Part shown: positions 40,694 to 53,345 of the stretch, one piece after another
How the letters are laid out: each line of letters begins with the position of its first letter
Position numbering within the stretch: the stretch's first letter is position 1
Assembly (NCBI GenBank): GCA_030278955.1
Contig: JAOANR010000006.1
Location: 26,605,763-26,669,762 of the forward strand
DNA length: 64,000 nt
Direction of reading: 5' to 3'
From: Hygrophila difformis
Lineage: Eukaryota > Streptophyta > Magnoliopsida > Lamiales > Acanthaceae
The notes under the pieces: generated by a model
The model's input: the letters and a program-made list of their open reading frames with translations, nothing else
Database searches by the model: none
Told to the model about the DNA's origin: nothing
Made by a program: the position numbers and the translations under genes

Positions 40694-41735
40694 GGATGAA
40701 CAGGACGCCAGAGCGCCAACAAATAAGATAAAAATTACAGCAGGGAGGAAAGGAAAAGGAAAGAAACAAAAATAAAGAAAAGAAAAATCTAAAAACGAGG
40801 AACCAAGTTCCCGACATGTCTGCGTTGATCAGGGCGCAAACCTCATCAGGAGGAAATGCCCAGGTCGTAAAGAACTTCATAGAACGAGAACCACGCTTAG
40901 CCAGCGCATCAGCCACAGAGTTGCCCTCCCGAAGGATGTGGTACCATCTGTAGCCCGGGTGAGCCACAAGAATATCCCGAATATTGTTGACCAAAGCAAA
41001 ATATCTACTTCCCTCATGAACATCGAGCTTGATGAGGCGAAGAGCTTCTTCCAAATCAGAGTAACAACACACAAATTGAACTCCCAAATGGTGAAGACGT
41101 TTAAGCCCATTTAGGATATCATGAAGTCCAGCAGCTAGATTAGTAGATATACCAATAGAATCGGAGAAACCCTCCAACCAATGGCCATCCCAATCTCGAA
41201 TAACTCCTCCAAAACCAGCACGTCCTAGATTCCCCAACGAACTACCATCCACATGGAGAACCATACCATGATAGAACTTCGGATTCCATCGGACAAACCG
41301 CACCTCTTGAATCTGAGGAGGACTACCATACGCCCGATAGAAAGCCACGCCAAGAGCCCGGGCACGTCGAGCAACAACAGCGGCATTGGGCACTTCATTC
41401 TGGAAGCAACAATTGTTCCTCCCAGTCCAAATGCACCAAATAGCCGCCCACTGGCTACCAGACCAACCCTTCCCAAACCGGGCGAGGAAGAGCACACCAT
41501 CATGAAATCTATTGATCCAATTAGCTGAGGGAAAATCCCCCATGCACCTCCAAACTTCTTTTGCCCATGGGCAATGAAAAAGCATATGCATGAGTGACTC
41601 AGAGGCCGCCCCACAGATAGCACAAGCAGGAGAGTTGGAAAGCCCTCGCTTGAACCGCACCTCATTCCCAGGGTTGAACCATGCGCTGCCAACCACCCAA
41701 ATATTTTCACCATCTTCGGCGCTCAGATTTTCCAC
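40694..41735 (-). pseudogene. Minus-strand LINE ORF2, zf-RVT and RNase H part
   Basis: A frame from 41735 with zf-RVT cysteines (CAICGAASESLMHMLFHCPWAKEVW) and RNase H motifs (VLHVDGSSLGNLGRAGFGG, CCYSDLEEALRL, HILREGNSVADALAKRG). The Glu of the second RNase H motif is not in the expected A-E-L context (AAGLHDIL), so the active site is probably damaged. No stop remains at the natural end: the frame reads through the poly(A) and ends in the flanking duplication at 40662. Confidence 0.83.
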
Positions 41736-42560
41736 ACCCGCGAACGCATACGATCACCATGATATCCTCGGTGCTCAAGCAGCCATGCATATCCCATATT
41801 CACAAAATAGTTACCGGAGGCATTTAGAACCCAAGAAACTCTATTAATCACCGTATCATGGCAAATCAATGGACCAAATTCCTGAGCTTCCTTTTGGATT
41901 TCATCGGGCACTGGTGTGTACAACTCATTTCATCGCCATGCCCCCGCTCGAAACACATATTTAATCCTCAACTCAGTATCCGAGATGTGCATGTAAGGGA
42001 TCTAGGGCCGATCGGGCCTCCCAGCAACCACCTGCTATTCCAAAAATTACTTTCTTCATCCCCAATATGCAACTGGAAACCACCTAGGAGGAATGGGGCA
42101 GCCTTCGCCAACGCATGAAACAGAGCTGATGCACCAGGCCTAGCATTCAAATTTCTAACAGAATCCCATATTTGTTGTGTAAAAGAGCAACCCAAGGCTT
42201 GGTTGATCTCATAATGAAATCTGAGAGAGGCTTGCCAAGAAGGGCGACGTTGAAATCCCGGGCTAGGCGAATGCCCAGACCACCCAAGTTGAGGGGGCGG
42301 CGAATGTCTCAACTAACAAGCAACACTCATTTACCACCATCGTCCTTCAAAATGAAATCACGCATGATCTTATCAATTTTATTACACTTCGAGGCAGGAA
42401 ACCAATAACATTGCATGATATAAGATGGGATAGAAGTGAGAACAGCACGAGCTAGAGTGACTCGACCTGCCCGATTAAGGAGCACCCTCTTCCAAGACCC
42501 CATCCGACTGTGAAGCTTTTGAATAAGAGGCTCCAGATGAGCATGCTTCACCATACCATG
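41736..42560 (-). pseudogene. Minus-strand LINE ORF2, segment between RT and RNase H
   Basis: Pieces in three frames. Leftwards from 42554: LNRAGRVTLARAVLTSIPSYIMQCYWFP, FHYEINQALGCSF, then FHALAKAAPFLLGGFQLHIGDEES and RVSWVLNASGNYFVNMGYAWLLE. These are the post-catalytic RT thumb and linker seen intact in the other LINE. At least three frameshifts are present. Confidence 0.75.
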
Positions 42561-43702
42561 GGCGAGAGAAACCCTAAGTAATTCCCCATGTCATCGCAAA
42601 ACCCAATATTAAACAGTGAAGACAATACACTCTTTGTATGGGGCGACACAGCACAAGAAGCATAGGTTATCGATTTCCCAGGGTTGATACGAAGCCCAGA
42701 TGAGACCTCAAAACTTGCAAGTAACGCATCAATGCACTGGGCACTGGAGGGGAAGCCTTGGAGAACAGGAGGAGATCGTCAGCAAACATTAAATGTGAAA
42801 GTCGATGAGCATTGCGAGCTAGGGATATAGGCAGCTAATGTCCTTGGTCCAAACATTTCAGAATAGCTCGGAAGAATTTTTCCTTCACAATAATAAAAAG
42901 GTAAGGAGACAACGGAACCCTTTGCCTTAAACCCTTCGCCGGAGTGAAGGAAGGAAGAGGCGCCCCGTTCCAAAATATTAAATATATGGGGGATCGCACA
43001 GTACATAATGATGCAACAAAGAGGAATCGGGATATTCATCTCCCTAAGACAATTTTCCAGAAAATCCCAAGAGATGTTGTCATACGCTTCTCCAAATCAA
43101 TTTTCAAAAAAAACTCTTCAGAGCATCTATGACGGTTCTGGAAGTAAGCTACCACTTCTTGAAGGATAAAAGCGTTACCAGTATGCCACGGCCTGGCAAG
43201 AAAGCATATTGATACGGCCCGATGTATTGCTGAAGAAAGGCCTTAAGCGATTAACAATCACTTTCGTAAGAATTTTGTAGCTAATATTACACAAACTGAT
43301 TGGCCGAAAGTGCTTAACTTCCTTCAGAACAGTAACCTTGGGGATTAAAGAAATAAATGTGATAGAGATAGAGGTATTAAAGGATCTTGTAGCCAAGGCC
43401 TGTCGAATAAATCCCCACACTGAAGAGCCCACCGAAGACCAATACAACTTATAAAATTCCGCCGGAAAACCATCCGGTCCCGGTGCCGAATACTTAGACA
43501 TCTCCTTAGCATGATGAACCTCTTCCAACGACACCTCATCACCAAGACATTCCGTAGAAAGCATTGGAGGCAAGGGGTCCCTCGGCATGATGTTGTTACT
43601 AGGGGCAGTAACATTCCCAAATAAGTGACAAAAATGATTCCGTGTGTGATTTCTCAATATAACATCATCACTAACCCAATTGCCATTGATTTCCAAACCC
43701 AT
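42561..43702 (-). pseudogene. Minus-strand LINE ORF2, reverse transcriptase
   Basis: From 43702: GPDGFPAEFYKLYW, HFRPISLCNISYKILTKVIVNRLRPF. The catalytic FADD follows in another frame at 42785-42774. The intervening segment is shifted and damaged, so no enzyme can be made. A stop at 43709-43711 separates it from the linker upstream. Confidence 0.82.
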
Positions 43703-43708
43703 AATTTT

Positions 43709-44837
43709 TTATCGTTGCCTGCGGATTTTTGTATGGGCATGAAAATACCGAGTATTTCTGTCGCAAAGAGTGAGCCACTTATCCCTTGATTTTTGGAACC
43801 AAAGCATTTCTTCATATTTCAAAATCTCATCCAGTTTATTCATAAGTTGTCTCTCGAGTAAAATATGTCTCACAGAATCCACCCTACTAAGAAAAGAACG
43901 CACTCCCTGAAGTCTTGTTAATGTGGTATGTTTTCTCTTCATGAGGTGACCAAAATGGTGTTCATTAAAATATAATGAGGCATCCCGGACCGACTCCAAC
44001 CTAGAACAGAGTGGAGAGTCCCCAAAATTCCATGCAGCGTCCACCACATGTCCATACAAATGATGGAGCGCCCACATAACTTTCCATCTAAATGGCTTCC
44101 AGTCGTCCGATCTCACTTGGAGCTTACATCTCAAGAGAAGTCCGTTATGATCCGACGCACGACAGGGTAGAACCTCCACTACCGCTTCCGGAAATAATGA
44201 AACCCAACTAGCTGTTGCCACCACTCTATCTAGTCTCTTCCGGGCCAAAGGACCACCCGTGTTATTCTTTTGCCAAGTAAAAGCATCGCCCACCGTGCGA
44301 ACTGTGTCCAAACCACAGTCAGCTAACATATCCCGGAATTGCTCACATTTCCGAGCTGAAACAGTGAATCTCATGGCCTCATTACTATTCAGAACCTCAT
44401 TTCAATCCCCAATAGCTACCCACGACCCTTGCACAGCCTGAGCAATCTCAGGCATGTCTAGCCAATCTCTCATCCGAGTACTCACAATTGGATTCGCACA
44501 GACAGCTGATAAATTCTAATAAGTATCCCCAGCCTGGAGTGTCAATGTCATAATACGAGCATGAACAGATGTGAGGGACACTGAAAAAGGAACTCCGATC
44601 CGTTTCAATACCCAGATACCCCCTGCTCACCCTACACTTTCGATAATTTGCACAGCTTCATAATCCAGACGGTAGAGCATAACCCTTAGCCGCCCAAAGG
44701 GGCCTTGCGGCTCCAATATACACAAAATAGACGGTTTATAATGTTTAAGAACATCCTTAATGTGGCGTTGAGTAGACCTATGCATAGGCGCCACGCACAT
44801 TCCATGCTAAGATCGTACAATCGTTAAAAATAATCAT
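43709..44837 (-). pseudogene. Minus-strand LINE ORF2, endonuclease and linker
   Basis: ORF2 probably began at ATG 44837-44835, followed by LAWNVRGA. A stop soon follows, and the domain continues in pieces: CGLDTVRTVGDAFTWQKN, KRLDRVVATASWVSLFPEAVVEVLPCRASDHNGLLLRC, and the linker KWLTLCDRNTRYFHAHTK before 43740. The catalytic region is fragmented by several stops and frameshifts. Confidence 0.78.
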
Positions 44838-44951
44838 TGAGAACCAGCAGCCTCATAGGCCTGCTGCCCACTTCCTGACTAATCCTCCTCCATTCGGTTA
44901 TCAACCCAAGTTAAAGCCATGAATGAATTCTGTTGATGAACATTAATATCA

Positions 44952-46218
44952 TTACCGGGTTGTGACCCCGATTGCCCAGCATCCTCCGAACGACGTTGTC
45001 GTTTGCTTTGAAATTTTTATGGCCTTCTTGAGCTTCGGAAAGTATAGGCCTTGAGATAAAGTAACCACCCCTTTCCCTTTGTCCATGTTAGCAGTATACT
45101 GCTCTCCATCCGTACGTCTGTCCACAAAATTAGTACGATCCTGAAAGGGTTTCTTAGCCAAACCTTTATGGGCATCATGTTGGGGCGGACGTTGAGCCCT
45201 AGTGACCATGATCCAATCTCCATGAGTCACTAATGGTTGACTAACCGGCAAGGAAAGTTCCGCCTTTTTTTTTCCAGATTATGCTCACCAGATTGAGTTT
45301 CCGGAACTACATTTCCCATATCCATTTTGTCCATAAAATCCGGGACAGAATCTTCTTTAGAAGGATAGTCTTTCTCAGGATTTGACTTCCCTAAATTCTC
45401 TCCAACCACCTCCAACTCTACTGTCGCCATCTCAGAAGCTGGGGGAGGATCTGGCGTTGCTGTAGGATCAATCGCTGACAGCCCCGACGAAGGATCATGA
45501 TGCATGCAGTCCTCCAAGTTAAATCTGAACCTACCACATGTAGTACAAATATAGCAAACCCTCGCATGCCACATTTTGCCAACAATCATTCACCATAACT
45601 CTCCCAATCACAGGTTTGCTCAGATCTATTTCCACACAAACACGGCCATAACGAGCTCTTGTCAAGTCCTTAGAGTTGGCATCCACTCTCAAGGGTTTCC
45701 CAACCATAGTAGGAATGAGCAACAACATCTCCTCTTCGAAGAAAATCGGATCGAGATCAGGGAATCGGATCCAAACTGATGTTTTCGTAATCACACCTGC
45801 TGTAGCATGAGTGTCCTTCGACCATGGCGCTACTGCCAAGGTATGATAAAAAATCGACCATGGCCAATCATAGAGAGCGCGGCGTCGATCATTCGCAGAA
45901 GCAAACTTAACCAAGAAATACCCTTCATTCCCATCTATCACCCTCATATGGCCCTTAGGTTTCCATAGAGACACCAATTTGGCTTACCAAAAGCCCAACA
46001 CGCTTGCCAATAATACGAACAACGAACGCATCAGCAAAAGGAAAACTTAGACGTTTGATAGCAGCTTCGTGAATCTGAATACGCGGCAAGAGGGGATTAC
46101 CATCCACCGTGTCGAAGGAAACCAATTCGCTATAAGGGACATTGGTAACAGACGGACTTGAATCGGAAGGAGAATGAGGGATCACAATATCGCGAAGTAG
46201 AGTCTTTCCCGGCGGCAC
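44952..46218 (-). pseudogene. Minus-strand LINE ORF1 (DUF4283 type)
   Basis: Four overlapping frames together give an ORF1. An N-terminal part lies at 45955-46218 (open from a GTG; no ATG seen). DUF4283 is at 45531-45977, with GYFLVKFASANDRRRAL, WSIFYHTLAVAPW and RARYGRVCVEIDLSKPVI. A degenerate knuckle lies at 45230-45589, CTTCGRFRFNLEDC, in which the zinc-binding His is replaced by Phe. The tail is basic. Three frame changes and the lost His mark it as dead. Confidence 0.8.
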
Positions 46219-46302
46219 ACCCGAATCGGGCGGCGCCGGAGGTGAGGGGTGAACAGGAGATCGAGGCGGGGAGAGACTTTTTTTTTATTTTTTATTATCT
46301 CA

Positions 46303-46316
46303 TCTATCCTTGTATT
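46303..46316. repeat. Right 14-bp target-site duplication of the minus-strand LINE
   Basis: Copy of 40669-40682. Confidence 0.9.
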
Positions 46317-46820
46317 AATTAATTAATTAATTATAACATGTTATATTAACCGTTTAAGCGAATCATATAGCATCAATCAAAATCCAAACCCAATTTAGTC
46401 ATAAATAGATCATTCTTTAGATCTGATTCATTGGACCTGATTCATTTGACCCCCAACTAAGTAATGGATTATATATATCGGATATAGCCAACTTTAGTTT
46501 TAGGGCATGACTAATTGCAAGAATGATTGGGAACAAAATAAATCTAATCGTATAAATGTGTTCGATTGATTCAAATTTTTAATTTTGGTTCTTCTCTGTT
46601 TTCATTTTTTTTTAATTTTTTTTAATTTCTTTTTTTTTTTTTTACCGGTAACGCAATAAAAAAATAAAAGAAATTCAAAATAAAATTGGAATCTTCAATT
46701 TTTTCCAAGCAGGTGTACTTGTATATATCTCCAAGTATAATTAAATAATGCAACTAAGAAACTGAGCAGATAATCGTACACAAATTTTTAATGGAACAAG
46801 GACCTTAAGTCCTTAAGTCC
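46317..46820. other. AT-rich interval
   Basis: TTAA-type simple repeat at about 46314-46330 and long T runs near 46605-46645. No gene. Confidence 0.5.
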
Positions 46821-46823
46821 TTA

Positions 46824-48745
46824 GGGCACGTTTGGCACATGTACTGTATTATGCTGTATTATATTATTTAATGCAGGTGTATTGTATTAGGGTGTATTGT
46901 ATTAGCAGTGTATTAAATTAATGTTATACAGTGTTTGGTGGTACCATGTATTATAATTATGCAGTGTTTGGTGTTAATACTGTATTGTATTATTTTGTAT
47001 TATTTTCTGAATAATTAAATAACAATTCATTTTCCTACAAAATTTCACAAAAGCTGTAACAATACCAAAAAGAGAATATCAAACATGAACATCAATCAAC
47101 AAAAAATAATAAAAATAGATTTAGACTAGAAAATGAAATCAAAAATTAAAGCTAATTGGCTAATTAACATCAAACATGAAAAAAGACCTGATCAAAGTCA
47201 TCCAAATAAAAGACAAGAAAACAAAGTATACTAATTCATACATCAGTTGACAAAAGAATATTACTCAAATAAACTCCATGTTTTCATCAACATTCTCAAA
47301 CCACCAATTGAGTTCATTCCATTGTATGCTGTTATCTATTCATCTCAAAGCAAAATCTATAATTCCTATCTCTTAGTTATCATCACAAAAATATCTAAAA
47401 AAGCATCTTCTTCAGCTTTTGTCCACGCTCGCCTTGAATGTTTTCCTCCTTGACTTGCACTTCCATGTTCCATTCCCTGCAATGTGCAAAATATGTAACA
47501 ATATCAAAGTCAAACTTAATCATAATGAACAATAATTTGCAGCCTAAGATGAAGGAATAACGCTGGATATTACTTAGAATGAAACATTTTTAAGCCCCTT
47601 TCAGTCAATTCAGATTTCAGAACCAAGAAGCATAAAAATCATTGAAGCAAATTGAAGCACAGTCAAGTTACAAGACCAAAATATGGAAAAACTAACACAC
47701 TAACAGAGGATTTGGATCCCTTCATTCTTCCTCTTTTCCCAACTAGTTTAATTTCTATCACTCCCTAATTTTCTCCATCCTCAAAAATAATACCTAGCAA
47801 ATACAGATGCACAGAACAAATATGAAAATAAATATAAATCCCTCAAAAGCCAGAAAGAATCACATTTGTGAATTGACCATCAGATGATCGAATCCACCAA
47901 CAATGGGCATCCCCACACGATGCCCCTGTACATAGCAAGCAACTTGATGAATAAATCACCTATTTTAACCTAAGTAATGGTTAAGGATTCGAATTCTTTT
48001 TTAAAAAAAGTGAATCATATGTTAAATAGAATTATATATGATCGATCTGTCTGTCTCTCCCTGTCGATATCGAAACTGAAAGTTTCCCCTAGAGAAAAAG
48101 GGCTGTGTTTTTTTTAAGCACCAACAATCGGCCTATTTCATCGGCGAACGGAGAGGGGTAACCGCCCTCAATAAAAATATATATATATATATATATATAT
48201 GTTAAATAGAATTAACGAGATGGAATCAATTTGAAATCATATTCTATTCAATCAAATGAATCACAGGAATCACTTTCATACACAATCATATTCTATTCAT
48301 ATAATTGATCCCACAAAAATAAATTAGGACACAGAAACAAGATTTGAAGAAGCAAAAAATCGAAAAGGAAAGAAAGAAAAAGTTTAGGGCAGCAGAACAC
48401 GCACAGAGCCGCCGCCCACCGCCGGCGTGCGTCGCCGCTCGCCGCCGCCCTCCGTCGCCTGCGTCGCCGCCCACCTGCCTGTGTCGATGAGTTTTTTGAA
48501 AGGGGGTGAGTTTGGGATTCGAAGATGGTAGGAGGAAAAATCCAAAGAGACCGATACCGGAAAAAGAAACAATACCTTCTAAACCCGCATCCTACCCCTG
48601 TATTAAATTATACGCCATATCCCACATTAAAATAATACATAGAATTATCCCAAAAAATTGCCAAACACTGTATTGTATTATTGCTATGTATTAAATTAAT
48701 ACAATGAGGTCCAATACACCCCAATACACCAAACCAAACATGGCC
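46824..48745. mobile_element. PIF/Harbinger-like non-autonomous element
   Basis: 1922 bp bounded by TTA duplications (46821-46823, 48746-48748) and imperfect terminal inverted repeats: left GGGCACGTTTGGCACATG, right in reverse GGCCATGTTTGGTTTGG. Subterminal TGTATTGTATTA repeats occur at both ends. A 3-bp TTA duplication and a GGSCNNGTTTGG terminus are typical of PIF/Harbinger. No transposase is present, only a short MYB/SANT-like exon remnant (47366-47473), a GC-rich patch at 48400-48480 and an AT dinucleotide run at about 48175-48200. Confidence 0.65.
47366..47473 (-). pseudogene. MYB/SANT-like exon fragment in the Harbinger-like element
   Basis: 35 codons from ATG 47473-47471, read after an AG-ending splice-acceptor-like sequence. 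The frame contains SRRAWTKAEEDAFLDIF, the first helix of the MYB/SANT-like DNA-binding domain that plant PIF/Harbinger elements encode beside their transposase. It ends at TAG 47368-47366, before the remaining helices. Too short to be functional; it supports the origin of the surrounding element. Confidence 0.55.
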
Positions 48746-48791
48746 TTAAGTCCTAAAGTTCATTGCACAAACACAATCCTAATAAATTATA

Positions 48792-49051
48792 CTACCTCCG
48801 TTTCTTTTTAAGTGTTACATTTCTCCTCCGCACGTTTGCCAATGCACATTTTAAACTATTAATAAATCAAATTCGATACAAGTACAAATTCTAAAAATTT
48901 GATATATAAAAACTACAGGATTGGACGAATCCAACAAGATCTCACTTGACTATATTTTTTCTTGTATAACTATAAGAAAAATAGAAGTCAAAGTGCTAGA
49001 ATGAACAGTAGAAAAAGTCAAAACGTAACACTTATTTAGAAACGGAGGGAG
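48792..49051. mobile_element. Stowaway MITE 1
   Basis: 260 bp with terminal inverted repeats CTACCTCCGTTTC... and, in reverse, CTCCCTCCGTTTC... (about 24 of 27 bases agree), flanked by TA (48790-48791, 49052-49053). It is a Tc1/mariner-derived family with no coding capacity. Confidence 0.88.
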
Positions 49052-49053
49052 TA

Positions 49054-49604
49054 TAATAGTAATTCCTCCGTTATATTTTAATTTTAACGTTTATATAGTA
49101 GATAGACTCATATCGGTTCGAGCATTTATGTATGCTGAATTCTGTTTTGTTATAGGCAATTTTTCAATGCCCCTCAGATCCTCGAGGGATTAGTTTTGGG
49201 TCTAATATAACATGGAGATATCCGATATACGTCAAAAGAAGATATAATGATTTTTTAGGCAATCAGAAGAAGTTATTTTTCAGATTTTTATCATTATTTT
49301 TTCATTTAGAGTTTTGGGCCACTACAAGGATGTCGGACCCTGAAAAAGCGCCAAAGCGAGCCGCGTATTATTCAAATGACCTCATAATTATGGCCAAAAA
49401 GTGGAAATTGCATTATTTGATGGCTTTTTTAAATTTTTTATTTTTATGTAATTAAAATAAAATATTCATTCTATCCCATTATTTATATCTCGCTTTCATT
49501 TTTTACATTTCAAATAAAAAAATATCAGGGAGGGTGGTGCAGTGGTTTATGCACTTGGCGTCTAAAAAGAAAATTTGGATTCTCTATATCCGCATGTAAT
49601 TGAA
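49054..49604. other. Flank with a tRNA-like SINE head next to the copia element
   Basis: Mostly featureless AT-rich DNA. From 49528 a GGGAGGGTGGTGCAGTGG stretch holds an A-box match (TGGTGCAGTGG, 49535-49545), and TTTGGATTCTC at 49574-49584 is a weak B box, suggesting a tRNA-derived SINE interrupted by the copia insertion. Confidence 0.4.
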
Positions 49605-49609
49605 GTTTT
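49605..49609. repeat. Left target-site duplication of the copia element (GTTTT)
   Basis: GTTTT before the LTR at 49610; repeated at 56459-56463. Confidence 0.85.
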
Positions 49610-50527
49610 TGTTAGAAAATGGACGGAAGCAGCAACACAGAATGAACGTCGAGTCGAGTTTGGAACTCTTCCCGCAAGACGTTTGTGCCCCGGTATTGCT
49701 CCGGCAACGGCAGAACGTCCCCAAAGGTAAAACGACGATTGCCTCGACGTAGCAGCACCGCAAACGTCGACGGCCGGCGAACAGAACAAAAGATGAAGAA
49801 GTCGGGAGGAGAGGGAAGAGTGTATGCAGAAGAATGCAGAGAATGGTGTGTCTTCCTAAGCCTGACCCTGCTGCCATTTATAGGCGTTGGACGAGACGAA
49901 ACCGCCGGCAGCCATTGATGGGGCGGTTTCAGCTGGATTTTCAACAGTTGAATTCAAATGGTTTTCAACAACTGTTGAAATCAAACTGGGCTTCAACGAC
50001 TGGGCTGCTTGGCATGGGCCTGACAAATAAACTTTGTCTAAAAAATTAGACGGGCCCAAAGCCCACCCAAAGCCCAATTACCAAGATCCAAGTCCAAGTC
50101 CAAGTCCAAGTCCACGGGCACGGGTATGGGCGCGGCCGTCGCCCGCGACGGCGCGGCGCGGCTCGGCTCGGCTCGGGACGGGACGGGACGGGCGCGCGCG
50201 TGTGGGCTTCCCCCACACTTGATCAATCTGTATTAGTTTAATTGTTTCTAACACGCAGAACAATATAAACTAATTCAACTCCCACTGCTTAAGCGATGTG
50301 GGACGCGCCACTTTTACCTACTTTTTAACAACCATTTAAACACAAGCGTGCCGCATTCAATGACCCATTTCGACCACTTATTTCTCACTCACCTGACAAT
50401 GGTTTTGAGAAAATAAATGCACTACGACAATCTACGCAAAACGTTGAATTCGTATATGCTATTTAATTAATCCAAATTAAATATCGTCATTATGCAAAAA
50501 GGAGCTCAAAACCCCCTTTTTCCAACA
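49610..50527 (-). repeat. Copia 3' LTR, 918 bp
   Basis: TGTTAG...CCAACA. It carries two more copies of an AAGTCC hexamer-type repeat near 50090-50112 than the 5' LTR, accounting for the 12-bp length difference together with small changes nearby. Confidence 0.92.
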
Positions 50528-51140
50528 ATCCCCCACATGAGTGGAAATAACAGCAGCAGTGAATGCAATGCAGATACAAATGCCCCGACTCTTTCTTAAA
50601 GAAAGGTTACTGCACGGGTTTAAGTAGTTTTTGGCTTTGAACTTAAACCATATCTATATTATCGAGTATACAGGCGGCGTAGTGATTTTACTCTTGAACT
50701 ATCCCCCACAACGTATACTAGTCCAATAATAAAGAATCAGTAACTTTTCAGACTCTTTGTCCGTTCTCACGTTTGGTCCCATTCCAGGCCATGGAAACCC
50801 CCTTTGGATTCATAAGTCTCTACTGAAGCGGCCACACTTCTACTTATATAGGTGATTCAAACAAGTATCCTGTCATACTTATATGAACACACAGTTCCAG
50901 AATCATTAAGAGTTTATTAAACTCAACCTCTACCACAGACAGGCATCAAACACTTTATAATTGCTTCTGAGGGAAAGGATGAAGATTATTCTTCAAAAGT
51001 GTTTTCACATTTGAAATCGTACATCTTAGTTGTCCCTTTGAACCAAGTTTGTGGGATCTCCACGCATCATGGTTGGGTTACCAATGTAGTCATTCTTTAG
51101 GTGTGGGTTTTAACCCCATTCCCTCTCGCAATTTGCAAAA
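50528..51140 (-). promoter_or_regulatory. Copia 3' untranslated region and polypurine tract
   Basis: The sense strand ends TGTGGGGGAT against the 3' LTR, the polypurine tract (50528-50537). The remaining 600 bp between the pol stop and the PPT has no ORF. Confidence 0.7.
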
Positions 51141-53345
51141 TTAATCTCTGTTGATAGCTTTTGTTAACGGATCCGCTAGGTTATCTCCAGACTTCACATA
51201 AGTTAGAGAAATCACCCCACTAGAGATCAATTGCTTAACGGTATGATGTCGACGACGGATATGTCTCGACTTACCATTATACATCTCATTTTGTGCCCTG
51301 CCAATAGCTGCTTGACTATCACAGTGTATCATTACTGTTGGCACAGGTTTCTTCCAACATGGAATTTCCTCGAGGAAATTTCGAAGCCATTCGGCTTCTT
51401 CACCAGCTTTATCTAAAGCTATGAATTCAGATTCCATGGTGGATCGGGCTATACACGTTTGTTTTTGTGACTTCCAAGACACAACCCCTCCCGCAATCAT
51501 GAATACATAACCACTTGTGGATAATGAATCACTTTTCTCTGATATCCAATCGGCATCAGAGTACCCTTCAAGAACAGGAGGATATCTCGTGTAATGTAAC
51601 CCAACCTCTTGAGTATATCTCAGATATCTCAAGACTCTCATAATAGCCTTCCAATGCTCACGACTTGGATTGCTAGTATATCTACTCAATTTGTTAACCG
51701 AATATGCAAGATCCGGGCGAGTACAATTAGTCAAGTACATTAGACTACCAATGATTCTTGCATACTCTTCTTGAGCAACAGGTTCACCCCTGTTTACTTT
51801 CAACTTTTCACTGGGATCCATAGGCGTCTTTGCCGGATGACTATCATAAGCGTTGAATTTACTTAACACTTTCTCAATGTAATGAGACTGAGAAAGAACA
51901 ATCCCTTCGGGATGTCCAATGATTTTGATCCCTAATATGACATCGGCTACACCCATGTCTTTCATGTCAAAATTCCTTTTTAACATGTTCTTGGTCTGAT
52001 TAATCATATTCAAGTCACTGCCCATGATCAACATGTCATCTACATACAAGCAAACTATAACAAATTTGACTGTTATTCCCTTGTAGTAAATGCATTTATC
52101 ACATTCATTGTACTTGAACCCGTTTGACAACATCACATTATCAAACTTCAAGTGCCACTGCTTAGGCGCTTGTTTCAGACCATACAGAGATTTAACTAGT
52201 TTGCAGACTTTATGCTCTTGTCCTTGAACAACAAAGCCTTCTGGTTGATTCATATAAATCTCTTCATCTAGATCACCATTTAAGAACGCAGTCTTAACAT
52301 CCATTTGATGTATCTCAAGATTGTAAAGAGCAGCAATCGAGAGAAACACTCGAATGGAGGTGATTCGGGACACCGGAGAATAAGTATCAAAATAATTATC
52401 TCCTTCCTTTTGTCTAAAGCCCTGAACTACAAGGCGAGCCTTGTATTTATCGATTGATCCATCGGCTTTATACTTTCTTTTAAGGACCCAACGACATCCT
52501 AAGGGTTTACAACCTTTCGGTAGATCAGTAAGAACCCAAGTGCGATTCTGCATAATGGATTCTAACTCACTGTTTATGGCTTCTTGCCATAACGCAGCAT
52601 CTGGTCGAGCCAGAGCTTCACTCACAGTTCTTGGCTCATTATCTAACATAAAAGTGACGAAATCTGGACCAAAAGTTTTAGCCACTTTCGCCCTTTGGCT
52701 ACGACGAAGTTCAACTGGTTCAGGAGAAACACTTCCCTTGTCAGTTTGCTTCGGCTGATCAGAACTCGTAGCTTCATCAAACGTTCTTTTATTTGAACAT
52801 TCCACTCTATCCTTGTAGGGATATATGTCTTCAAAAAACACGGCGTTTCTTGATTCAATTATCGTTCCTTCACTTATACCAGATATTTCTGACTTATGTA
52901 CCAGGAAACGATACGCGCTACTGTTGAGGGCATACCCTATAAAGATACAATCAACTGTTTTGGGGCCGATTGTAACTTGTTTAGGAGGTGGCACCTCAAC
53001 TTTAGCCAAACACCCCCACACTTTGAGATATTTGAAAGAAGGTTTTCTACCTTTCCATAACTCGTAAGGTGTTACTTCCTTACCTTTGTGAGGTATTTTA
53101 TTTAAAATATAATTAGCTGTTAAAACAGCTTCCCCCCACAAGTTCTGGGGTAACCCTGAACTAATCAACAAGGCATTCATCATATCCTTTAGCGTACGGT
53201 TCTTGCGTTCCGCAACACCATTGGACTGTGGTGAATATGGCGCTGTAGTTTGATGAATTATTCCGGATTCGGCACACAATTCAGCAAATGGAGCAACATA
53301 TTCTCCTCCTCGATCACTCCGAATAACCTTAATTCGGCTATTCAA
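51141..53345 (-). pseudogene. Copia pol, integrase C-terminal half - reverse transcriptase - RNase H
   Basis: 734 codons without a stop. The end of the integrase core reads [15 protein letters not shown] and [18 protein letters not shown] follows, with [56 protein letters not shown] and the catalytic YVDDMLIMG near residue 425. RNase H has [16 protein letters not shown] [12 protein letters not shown] and [13 protein letters not shown], ending DPLTKA. The usual K-H-I-D/E-R-H-H motif reads [10 protein letters not shown], a possible loss at the last acidic position. The integrase N-terminus lies in other frames upstream. Confidence 0.9.

Larger units (their letters stand above)
40683..46302 (-). 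mobile_element. L1-type LINE with RNase H, decayed
   Basis: A 5.6-kb minus-strand LINE: poly-T at 40681-40693 marks its 3' end, and a 14-bp duplication flanks it. ORF1 lies at about 44950-46218 and ORF2 at about 40700-44837, both split by many frameshifts and stops. It is clearly older than the plus-strand LINE at 33576-39513, of which it is a relative (same DUF4283 ORF1 type and the same EN-RT-zf-RVT-RNase H order). Confidence 0.9.

Noticed and set aside
49535..49584. A functional tRNA gene at the copia left flank
   Set aside because: Only an A-box and a poor B-box match; no cloverleaf with an acceptor stem can be drawn, and the unit is interrupted.
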